This document shows, one piece after another, positions 1-8,732 of a DNA stretch of 55,271 bases; within the stretch, counting starts at the first letter, position 1, and the number at the start of each line of letters is the position of its first letter. Under the pieces are notes generated by a model. The model was given only the letters and a program-made list of their open reading frames with translations. It did not search any database and was not told the origin of the DNA. The translations under genes and the position numbers were made by a program. Origin of the DNA: Spirogloea muscicola (lineage: Eukaryota > Streptophyta > Zygnematophyceae > Spirogloeales > Spirogloeaceae); the NCBI GenBank assembly GCA_009602725.1, contig WELB01000098.1, forward strand, positions 40,709 to 95,979. Direction: 5' to 3'.

Positions 1-44
1 AGTCGCTGCTTAGCTCGTACTTTGGCCCCTTCGAACCTTGTCAA

Positions 45-100
45 TTCTTTTCGGGCTGGCTTCTCACAGCCCTTGCCCCCATTGGGAGAGCCACTTCTTC
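45..100 (+). repeat. LINE 3'-tail hairpin unit, copy at left edge
   Basis: The segment carries GGGCTG, a 7-base loop and CAGCCC, preceded by a TTGTCAATTC-type leader and followed by CCCCCATTGGGAGAGCC. The same arrangement recurs about 20 times in the window, mostly just downstream of LINE C-terminal codons. Here it stands in plus orientation without a coding part beside it, so it is a solo tail fragment. Confidence 0.6.
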
Positions 101-189
101 CAAAGTAAGAAGGACTACAGTGCAAAACACTGCAGAACACAGAGACGATGCAGAGGGAAGCGAGGAGGAGGGAGGGAGCGAGGAGAAGT

Positions 190-245
190 GCGCGCCCATA
201 GAGAAGAGGGGCTGGCAAAGCCAGCCCAAAAAAGAATGGACAATG
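190..245 (-). repeat. LINE 3'-tail hairpin unit
   Basis: On the minus strand the unit reads GGGCTGGC, a 3-base loop, GCCAGCCC, an 8-bp perfect stem. It lies 3' of the minus-strand LINE C-terminal fragment that ends at 327, which is the arrangement seen in other copies of the family. Confidence 0.65.
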
Positions 246-326
246 TCCAATGCCAGAGAAAGAGGAGCCGGAGAAAGGACTACACTACAAAACACTGCAG
301 AACACAGAAACGATGCAGAGGAAAGC

Positions 327-545
327 TCAGTACCCACGAGTGGGCAACATCAGGTCTGAGTAGCTCGCTGCAGGGAAAGAGGCACTCCGCTGAGACCCAG
401 TGGCGGCGGCCATAGCACGGCCTGCGCGCGTGTGGACGGCGTGGGCAAGGGAGCGTTGAAGCGATACGGCCAGGCGCATGCGGAAGACTTGTGCGAGCGA
501 ACCGGCGGCGTTGAAGCCGGGCATCGCCCCTGGCAGACCCGGCCG
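327..545 (-). pseudogene. LINE C-terminal fragment (5'-truncated copy)
   Basis: The minus frame reads FRMRLAVSLQRSLAHAVH, then RAGRAMAAATGSQ, and ends YSDLMLPTRGY followed by a stop at 327. This is the same C-terminus as the endonuclease-bearing retrotransposon copies at 47.9-53.6 kb. No RT or endonuclease motif precedes it, so it is a 5'-truncated insertion, and the hairpin tail follows at 190-245. Confidence 0.7.
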
Positions 546-621
546 CCGGAGGAGGGAGCAAGGAGGGAGCCAAGGAAGTGCTCGCCAAGGGGGAGCGAGA
601 AACAAAGCGGCTACGTATTAC

Positions 622-720
622 TCAGTGACCCCTGCTAACCAGCCTCAGGTCAGAGAAGCTAGGCTCCTGGAAGTGGGTCCCCTGGCCAGAGCCAGAGGCA
701 GCAGCGAGAGCAGAGCGAGA
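622..720 (-). pseudogene. LINE C-terminal fragment, second truncated copy
   Basis: The minus frame ends LALAAASGSGQGTHFQE then PSFSDLRLVSRGH and a stop at 622. It matches the SLSDLRLLSRGY type of ending found at 43.2 and 46.5 kb. It abuts the copy at 327-545 in the same orientation. Bases 720-998 are GC- and purine-rich with no gene I can support. Confidence 0.6.
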
Positions 721-998
721 GGGGTGAAGGCGGCAAGTGGGGAGGGAGGGAGAGGGGAGACGGGAGGGAGGGGAGCTGGGGTGACCAGCCGGGGGGAGCG
801 AGGGAGTGGCAGGGAGCGAGCTGCGGAAGGCGCGGCAGCAGAGGCGAGACAGCTGCGGCGTGTCAGCGAGCGCAGCGCCAGGCGAGTGAAAGAGGCGCCG
901 GCGGCGGCCTCGCCTCCGGACACGCCGCTGCCCCCACTGCCACAGCTGCAGCCGCAGCGGCGTCACAGCCGCGGCGGCGGCGGCGGCGCCGGCTCGGC

Positions 999-1295
999 AT
1001 GGAGCTGGGCATGCTCCACATACTGGCAGGGGGCGCCAGCCCAGCCTCGTCTGTCGCAGCTAGCGCGAGGCTGCCGCTGAGGTGGTCAAGGCTGGCGGCA
1101 GAGGACGGCTGGCGCCGACGTTGCAAGCTCAGGCAGCTGGCCCTGGCGCCGGCGAGGGCGACGCTCAGTGGCGCCGCCGGTGCTGCGGAGGGCCAGCCGC
1201 CACCGTCTCGAGGAGCTGGCTCTGGCATCGGCGGCCGAGGGCCGGGCCCCACGCGGCTTGGGCGGCTCGTGGGCACCGCTGCCCGACGACTGCAG
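999..1295 (+). CDS. Possible first exon (plastid transit peptide) of the Ycf20-like gene
   Basis: An ATG at 999 opens a frame of 99 codons up to a possible GT donor (ctgcag|gtccgc). The peptide is rich in Ala, Arg and Ser and poor in acidic residues, as plastid transit peptides are. The next recognisable coding sequence downstream on the same strand is the Ycf20-like domain, which lacks its own targeting sequence. None of the acceptors I tried joins this donor in phase, so the link is inferred and the exon may be spurious. Confidence 0.3.
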
Positions 1296-1339
1296 GTCCG
1301 CACTCCCACTGGACGCCGCTGCCCGAGCGCTGCCATGGC

Positions 1340-1452
1340 TCTGAAAACCCTAAGCCTAAACCCGTAAACCCTTAAATCACAAACCCTACACCTCACTTCC
1401 TAAACTCTAACCCTACACCCTAAAGCCTAAAATTTTAAACCCTAAATCCTTA
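1340..1452 (+). repeat. Degenerate telomere-like (CCCTAAA)n tract
   Basis: The tract contains repeated CCCTAA, CCCTAAA and CCTAAAC words with frequent substitutions, about 110 bases in total. CCCTAAA is the complement of the plant-type telomere repeat TTTAGGG. It sits directly upstream of the Ycf20-like domain and probably inside its first intron or leader. The degeneracy indicates an old interstitial tract and not a chromosome end. Confidence 0.75.
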
Positions 1453-1498
1453 GTAAGTTGACCTCGGTCTTAAGCTGTGAAAGTAGGCCCTGAAGCAG

Positions 1499-1869
1499 TC
1501 TGTCTTGGAGCAGCCGCCAGCGTCTCAGCAGCCAGCGCTCCGACAGGCCGGTTGGTCGCGCAGGCGCGGTGGGCGGAGTCGCGGCAGCTGCTGCCGCTGC
1601 AGGTGCTGGCGCTGCTCGCCGGCTTCTTCTGCGCCAACGCGCTCGCCACCGTGCTTGGGCAGACGGGCGACTGGGACGTCCTCGTCTCGGGCTTCCTTGT
1701 CGCCGCCATTGAGGGCCTCGGCCGCCTCGCCTATGGTCGCCGTGCCGGCGCCGCCGGCGCTCGCACCAGCCGGCCCACTCCCTGGCGGCGCTTCTTGGGG
1801 CTGCTCAACCTCTGGAAAGCGGGCCTCGTGTATGGCCTGTTCGTTGATGCCTTCAAGCTCGGCAGCTGA
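1499..1869 (+). CDS. ycf20: Ycf20/NPQ7-like plastid protein (DUF565)
   Basis: The reading frame ends at a TGA at 1867-1869. It shows the family pattern LLAGFFCANALATVLGQTGD near its start, then DVLVSGFLVAAIEGLGRL, a basic/proline spacer, and ends LNLWKAGLVYGLFVDAFKLGS. The terminal GLFVDAFKLGS and the ALATVLGQTGDW block are hallmarks of Ycf20. Two hydrophobic segments are visible. In land plants the nuclear homologue (NPQ7) is a thylakoid-associated protein that affects non-photochemical quenching; the molecular role is unknown. The 5' boundary is uncertain: several AG acceptors lie between 1498 and 1535, and a transit peptide must come from an upstream exon, possibly 999-1295. The domain itself is secure. 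Confidence 0.85.
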
Positions 1870-2786
1870 AGATTGAGTGTGCCTGCAGCAGGCAGAAACG
1901 GCAGCAAGCATCTCACTGACGCTTCGTTCCCAGTGGTTGGATAGCCCATAACAGAGTGCTCACTCTAGCCTTAAGCCTGTACCATACTTCATGCTTCCTG
2001 AGCCTCAATACTGAGCCCTTAAGCTCAGCTGCATGTCAGGTCAATTCTATCACTGCATTAGCATATTTACGCCTCTCCGAGCACTCTATCCGGAGCCATA
2101 CAAAGACCATTCCAGACCATCCTCTTTTTCAATGCTGATGCGCAGCATGTTGTAGTCTTGTCAAGTTTCTTACATAAGCAATCCGTTCTCTAGCCTTCTC
2201 AAGCTTGCTTCACAGTTGAAAGCAGACTCCAGGCTCGCCAAGCGCAAGCAAGGCAAATTATTGATTGTATTATACCAGGGTTGTAGGCATGTCCTGCAAT
2301 GACAACAGGTCTTGCCTATGCAATCTGACCAATACTTCCAAGTGTTCTTACTTCGACTGCATAAGTACCATGAGTGAAATCTGCAAATTTAGACCTCTGC
2401 CCATCATGCAGCCAGGCTGCGTGATACAGCATTCGTAGGGCCAACATGAATCTAGGCCACGAGGCAGCTGAACCTGCACACTGTCAGTGGCAAGAGGGAA
2501 ACCCCTTACAACATACAACCTCTCCTACAACCTGGTCCATGCAGTTGCGAAGGAGGTGGGCCCCACTGCCAAGCGCATCTATCTTTAGTGTGTGTTGTGG
2601 CTGGCGTCGACTTTCAAAATTGCCACTAAGCCTAATAGCTTACAAAGAAGCGGCAGATCAACAATCTGCCGCCTCCCCAGGTGTCACCTGCCAATCTTCC
2701 TCGAGTACAGCGCCTGGGCCTAATTATGTACACAGAAAGCTACAGTGATGAGTACCACAGCAGGCACTGGCCCAGCTGGAGGGCCC
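1870..2786. other. Intergenic, converging 3' ends
   Basis: The interval holds the 3' region of the Ycf20-like gene and of the minus-strand hydrophobic-protein gene. Base composition falls towards AT. I see no long conserved reading frame, RNA gene or repeat here. Confidence 0.5.
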
Positions 2787-4093
2787 TCAAGCTTTGCGCT
2801 CTGCTGCAGCAGTGACTGCACTGTCGCTCCCTAGCACTGCCACAGCCTTGGCAGGCTTGTCCTTGAGGGGGCCAGCATCGAAGAGCTCCCGCTGCTTGCG
2901 CGCGCTTGCACTTGCAAGGCCCGCAGCGGCGGCGGCCCGTCTCACTGTATACTGAGTGGCGCTGGCTCCAGTTGACAGGCACTGCCAGGCAAGCCACAGG
3001 CACAGAGCGCAGCCTGGTGCAACACAAACAAATGAAGCACAGCAGTAGCGGCGCCCACTTTCAGAAACGAGCTATCAGAACCATCTCATGTGCAGAGTGA
3101 TGGGGCAAAAACAAGACTACAATAGCAAGCTATGAGGAAGGTAATGAGGAAGGAAGGAGGGAGGTGGAAGCAAGACGATGAACAAAGGTAATGTGATAAG
3201 AGGAGCAATAAAGAGGACCAGCAAGAGGGAGGACGTTACTTGGAAAGAGAGAAAGCGGACAGGAAAGTGAGACCCAGAGAGAAAGGAGGGAGGTAGGACG
3301 AAGGATGATTAGTGAGGAGGAAAGACGGAGCGCGCACGCACCAGCACAGCAGACGGTGAAGGCGATCGCGGCCAGGGTGAGGAGGCTGACGGCAGTGGCA
3401 GCCGCGACCACAGTGCCGGCAAATAGCGCCACGACGGCCATCAGGAAGAACGCGAGGAACATTCCGATGGCGCCGACCGTGACCACGAAGGCGACGAGCA
3501 CGGCGTTGGCCAGCGCCGCAGCGACGATGATGACGAACGCGACGAAGCCGGTGAGCGCGATCAGGACCACCGCCAGGGCCTGCGCGGCCGGGAGCGCTGG
3601 ATGGCTCAGCCAAAAACCGCGCCTTGACGACAGCCTACGACCGGATTTGAACCGGAGACCTTTTCCTTACCAAAGGCCGCACTGACTGCGACTCACTGGC
3701 AAGACCAGGCTTCTCCGAAGCGGTGGTCATCGAATGGTTGCCTCACCGACACGGCGGCGATGGTTCGCCAGAGCGGGCCGCGGCGGGCCCAGCGCCGCGC
3801 CGCCAGGAGCGTGCGCCCGAGCGCGACGCGCAGGCGCGGGCTCCTGGCGGCCAGCACTGCCAGCGGGCGCCGGGACGAGGCCATTTCCGCGGCCGCCTCC
3901 CATGCCAGGCTGCCGAGGCTGTCATCGGAGCGCGCCGGCGCCGCCTTGACCGCCTTGGCCGCCGGCGCCGCATGCGACGCCTTCAACGTCGGCTCCTGCG
4001 GCGGCTGCGGCGGCAGCGGGACTGCCACGTCTGCTTGCCGTGAAGCTGCCACGGCAGTGCTGCCAGCATCCACCACGCCGCCGACGCCGCCAA

Positions 4094-4124
<31 letters not shown>

Positions 4125-4199
4125 TGCTGACCAGCTTCGGCGCTCCTTGCTGTGCCCCCCTCGGCGCTCGGCGGAGAATTTTCCGGTCTCCGTCACCAT
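2787..4199 (-). CDS. Unrecognised protein with a long hydrophobic domain
   Basis: Exon 1 runs 4199-3747: a start ATG in good context, then MVTETGKFSAERRGG, a poly-Gly run, a Pro/Ala linker and a basic segment ending WRTIAAVS; the donor is GTGAGG. Exon 2 is 3579-3342, joined in phase 0 (acceptor cgcag). It encodes about 75 almost wholly hydrophobic residues, with pieces such as ALTGFVAFVIIVAAALANAV and GMFLAFFLMAVVALFAG, then the donor GTGCGT. A likely last exon ends at the stop at 2787 with a charged tail including ARKQRELFDAGPLKDKPAK; its acceptor (about 2940-2960) is not settled. A soluble N-terminus, a long hydrophobic hairpin-like block and a charged tail resemble lipid-droplet coat proteins in layout only. 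I do not recognise the family. Confidence 0.55.
3632..3710 (-). other. tRNA-Thr(GGU)-like sequence inside an intron
   Basis: The minus strand shows a B-box/T-arm GGTTCAAATCC with flanking CCGG pairing, a loop TTGGTAA that would place anticodon GGU, and GCCT...AGGCT ends. The acceptor pairs only four or five positions and the anticodon stem is poor. It is more likely a decayed tRNA, a plastid-derived copy or a tRNA-derived SINE head than a working tRNA. It lies within the intron at 3580-3746. Confidence 0.3.
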
Positions 4200-4728
4200 G
4201 GCAGGCGAGCTCCACCGGCCCCGCCACCAGCAGGCTGCGCGGCCTCGTCTAAATTGCCGGCAGGCTCGCCGCCGTGGCGGGGACGGCGGTCGTCTGGTCT
4301 CGGAGCACAGCCGCAGCAAGTAGCGCCGATGCTATCGCGCAGTTGATGTAGATGTACCATCATAGGCATCCGTCGATGTGCGGCAGCGGCCAATTTGACT
4401 CAATTGCATGTCGCTCGCCCGCTGACGTTGAAGCTTCGGCTGCTCCGCTCTCTGCAGGGACCTTCCAGCACGGCGCGCTCGCAGGCGCCAGCCCGCCTCA
4501 GGTCCAGAGGGTGAGCTTCCCAGCCTCCACCACCTACCGCCATCACAGCATCCGCTAAGCCGATGATAGCGTGCCAGGACCGAGGCAGTCGCCATCGCCC
4601 GCCATATCATGCAGGCTTCACGAGATCCGGCAGAGCCGCTGCTGATTGCATGCATGCGTGTCCGTGCAAATTCTCCTCCGCTGTGAAAGTGGGAGGGGAA
4701 AGGGATCTGGTATGCAGCCGGTTGCTGG
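4200..4728. promoter_or_regulatory. Divergent intergenic region between hydrophobic-protein gene and isocitrate lyase
   Basis: The two genes point away from each other, so both promoters must lie here. No TATA box or recognisable element could be assigned. The stretch may also hold a non-coding or short first exon of isocitrate lyase, since gtccgcag at 4778-4785 would serve as an acceptor. Confidence 0.4.
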
Positions 4729-7700
4729 TTGATGAGTCCGTCGGCCCTGATCGGTATGCATTGGATGGTCGTCTCGCGTCCGCAGTTTGTCGAGGAGGAG
4801 GACCGGCTGTTCAACGCCGAGGTGGCGGCCGTGGAGGCCTGGTGGCGGCAGGAGCGGTTCCAGCACACCAAGCGGCCCTACTCGGCGCGCGACGTCGTGA
4901 AGCTGCGCGGCACTATGCCCGTGCACTATGCGTCGAGCGACCAGGCCAAGAAGCTGTGGCGCATCCTCAAGTCGCACCAGGCCGGCGGCACCGCCTCGCG
5001 CACCTTCGGCTCGCTGGACCCCGTCCAGGTGGCCCAGATGGCCAAGTACCTGGACACGATCTACGTCTCGGGGTGGCAGTGCGCCTCCACGGCGTCGTCG
5101 TCCAACGAGCCGGGCCCCGACCTCGCCGACTACCCCATGGACACCGTGCCCAACAAGGTCGAGCACCTCTTCCTGGCGCAGCTCTTCCACGACCGCAAGC
5201 AGAAGGAGGCGCGCATGAGGTTCGTACGCCGGCCCACTGACGATCTGCTTGGTTGAGATCTGGTCCTGGTGTGTAGGATGTTGGGATCGAGACCACCTTG
5301 ATAGTCTCGATTGTTCCAGTCGTCACCTTGATCACCACTACAGTCAGATCGCAGCTGCTCAGTGATTTCATGTAGAGCCATTTGGATATCACATCATCAA
5401 CGCTATGTATTGTTTAGATCTCAATTGTGTCAATGTCATGACTGACTTGACGAGCACAGCCGTCTCTATCGTCACATTTGGCGCAATTGTGGATGATTGA
5501 GGTGGCGGCGACGGTGTCCAGTCCGTCGATCGAGTCGTAGATCTGTAATCTGACACAGCTGCTGGACGTGTGGGTCACTGTCTGTCTGCAGCATGACGAG
5601 GGAGCAGCGGGCCAAGACGCCGTACATCGACTACCTGGCGCCGCTCGTCGCCGACGGCGACACGGGCTTCGGCGGCATCAGCGCGACGGTGAAGCTGGTG
5701 AAGATGTTTGTGGAGCGCGGCGCGGCGGGCATCCACATGGAGGACCAGGCGTCGGTCACCAAGAAGTGCGGGCACATGGCCGGCAAGGTCCTGGTCGCCA
5801 CGTCGGAGCACGTCAACCGCCTGGTCGCTGCCCGCCTGCAGGTGAGCGCCAGCCGCTCTAAGGAAGGCTGTCTGAGGGCCGGAGATGAATCGGTCAGCCG
5901 GCGCTCGGTCCCGACGCGCGCCGCTGGGATCTGCCAGACTCTGATCTGAAGTCAACCCTCTAGGAACATGCATGCAAAAGGCCTTGATCTTGACCTTGGC
6001 CTTGATCTATGTGTTGACTTTGACACGTTGACACGGGAGCTGACTCTGACGTGGGTGCGCCCGGCGCGCAGTTTGACATCATGGGCGTGGAGCAAGTGCT
6101 GATTGCGCGGACGGACTCGGAGGCGGCGACGCTGATCATGACCAACATCGACCCCCGCGACCACTCGTTCATCCTGGGCAACACCAACCCCCACCTGGCG
6201 CAGAGCCTGGTGGAGGTCCTCAACGAAGCGCAGGCCGCCGGCAAGACCGGCCCCGAGCTCCAAGGTGCGGCGCCCAGTTGCAAGTTGCTGGCGGCCATAC
6301 TGCTGGCCATGGTGCTTGTCATTGTAGACGCTCTTGTGTCGTCGGTCCCAATTATGGGCTCTCGCCTGCCCAAACCTCTGACGGACCGCCGGCTTGCGCT
6401 TCGCTGCGGCAGCGCTGGAGGACAAGTGGCTGGCGTCGGCGGACCTGCGGCTGTACGCCGACGCGGTGGCGGACGCCATCCGCAAGCTGGGCATCCCCGA
6501 GGGCGAGAAGGCGCGCCGCCTGGACGAGTGGTTTGCGCAGTCGGAGGGCAAGGCGCACCATGAGGCGCGTGCGCTGGCGTCCAAGCTGGGCGCGCCGGCC
6601 GTGTTCTGGGACTGGGACGCGGCACGCACCCGCGAGGGCTACTACCGCTTCCAGGGCGGCGTCAAGGCGGCCATCGCGCGCGCCGCCGCCTTCGCGCCGC
6701 ACGCCGACCTCATCTGGATGGAGACGGCCAAGCCCGACGTGCACGAGGCGCGCGACTTCGCCGAGGGCGTGCGGGCGCGCTGCCCCTGGGCCATGCTGGC
6801 CTACAACAACTCGCCCTCCTTCAACTGGGATGCCTCGGGCATGACTGACCAGCAGGTCCGCCACCTAACATTCTGGTCATTACTCGTATATTCTCGTATG
6901 GTAACTCTTATGTATAATTACTCCTATGTAAATGACTTATACATTTCAAGAAAGACAGACAACCTCATTCTGCGCCGCCTTCCATGAGATCTGGCCCTCT
7001 GGCCTGCAATTGCTTCGCATCAAGCAGTGTGCATCGGCTGCCGCTTTTTCCCTTAGCGTTGGTGGGGCTTGGTTGCTGCTTGGCTGACTGTCACCGGCGT
7101 GCTCTGGCCTGCCCTGCCCACAGATGGCGGACTACATCCCCGCGCTGGCCGAAATGGGCTACGTCTGGCAGTTCATCACGCTGGCCGGCTTCCACGCCGA
7201 TGCGCTCATCACCGACATGTTTGCCCGCGACTACGTGCAGCGCGGCATGCTCGCCTATGTCCAGGTGAGCCACTCTAGTCAGAAGCCCTTTCACACTTTT
7301 AGAGGTTTGGATGCCTCGCTTGGCCTGGTGAAGCTTTCAAGCGCAGCCCAGCTCGTTCCAGATGCTCGCGTACCGTGTGGCTGACATGGTGTCTGTGTGT
7401 GTTGGGCCGTGCAGGACATCCAGCGTCCAGAGCGGAACGGCGCTGTCGAGACACTAGCGCATCAGACGTGGTCGGGCGCCAATTATTATGACACGCTGAT
7501 GAAGACAGTGACGGGCGGCATTTCATCCACTGCCGCCATGGGCAAGGGTCAGTTTTGCAACATTGGCTTCTGATTCTGACGGCTTGCATCCTGAAGGCTG
7601 CAGCATGCTCTGTGCTGCTCAGCAAGCGCTCCTTGAATGAGGCTTCTTGGCACCTTCAGGCAGTCATGCAAGCTCCTCAGCAACAGGAGCAGTGATTGCA

Positions 7701-7834
7701 CGGGGCCGGAAGAGCTGATACTCTGCTCTTGTGCACCCATGCGAGCAGGTGTGACAGAGGACCAGTTCAAGAGCACCTGGGCGCCTGCAGCAGCCAGCTC
7801 CATGGAAGGGGATGGTATCTATGCCAAGCTCTGA
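4729..7834 (+). CDS. ICL: Isocitrate lyase (glyoxylate cycle)
   Basis: The enzyme cleaves isocitrate to glyoxylate and succinate, letting cells grow on acetate or lipid. Seven exons join in frame with GT-AG introns: 4729-5219, 5592-5841, 6072-6264, 6413-6855, 7124-7264, 7415-7547, 7749-7834, giving 578 residues. Landmarks: [14 protein letters not shown] near residue 50, the active-site loop KKCGH at about 221-225, [65 protein letters not shown], and MGKGVTEDQF at the end. Length and the insert after the active site fit the long eukaryotic form. The C-terminus is YAKL, a plausible peroxisomal targeting signal (-AKL). The start is the least certain point: an acceptor-like gtccgcag before FVEEEDRLF means the first 19 residues may be replaced by an upstream exon. 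Confidence 0.95.
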
Positions 7835-8732
7835 GTGCGCCGGAAGTACTGAGGAACCCAGCTTGACGTACAGCCGCACACACCCCTTCTGCCTCGGTCG
7901 CCATTGCGCAGTAGCTCCATCACCCTGTTGTAAAGACTCTGGGCTGCCATGTGCGTGCACTCTATTCATTTGCTAGCTGCATCTGTCACTCATTGCTACC
8001 ATGAGCACATGCACATGCGATCACCAACGTAGCACTCAGTCAATTGAGTTAATCTGCTAGGCAGCCACTCTAGTCGATACTTTCAACCTTCTGGTGAATT
8101 ACCACCATTCAGTCTAGAGCAATGTTAGCATGCTCTTAATAGAGGGGTAACATTATTTGCTGAGTAGACATTCAACATATTCTTAATTAAGTTTGCAGCT
8201 CACTTGCCAGCTGCCTGATTCGATAGCCATGGTATCGGACTTGCATTCTAATGTGGTTACATCCTGTCCATGCATCAATTGTATGCAGACAATGACGTCC
8301 ATCATTCCCATATTTAGTAACAGTTTCCTGTCCTTACATTACTGTGTGTTCCATGGCATTAGTGTGGGGCACTGACATTCATCATTCCTGCACTCGCCTC
8401 CAGCTTTCACAAGTCGCTGTAGATCTCCTAAACGATCTATTTCAATCTAGTGACTAGGAGGGCGGTCTTGGCATTTGCAGACGCAAAGATCTGCATATGC
8501 GGGCATCACAGCAGCCCAATGAAGCAGCTCTAAGTATAGCATGACTCTGGCATGCGACAATGTCTGACCTCGTGATAGGCCTCTTGGCACGCGGGCACAA
8601 GATGGGCAGCCCAAAGCTCCTGGATTTTGTCTGCTGCAGCAAGAGTACTGGGAGAGGTGCACATACGTGCGTTGCAAACCCACAGCTTCTTAGCATCCTC
8701 TTGTAAAGCAGCAAGAAAGTGCTGAGGACTGC
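7835..8732. other. Intergenic between converging ICL and EDR2-like genes
   Basis: This AT-richer stretch contains the two 3' untranslated regions. Nothing else is recognised; the ORFs at 8193-8375 and 8447-8714 are short and look unconserved. Confidence 0.5.

Noticed and set aside
1340-1452. A chromosome end at the left of the window
   Set aside because: The repeats are degenerate and short, and sequence with genes continues on both sides.
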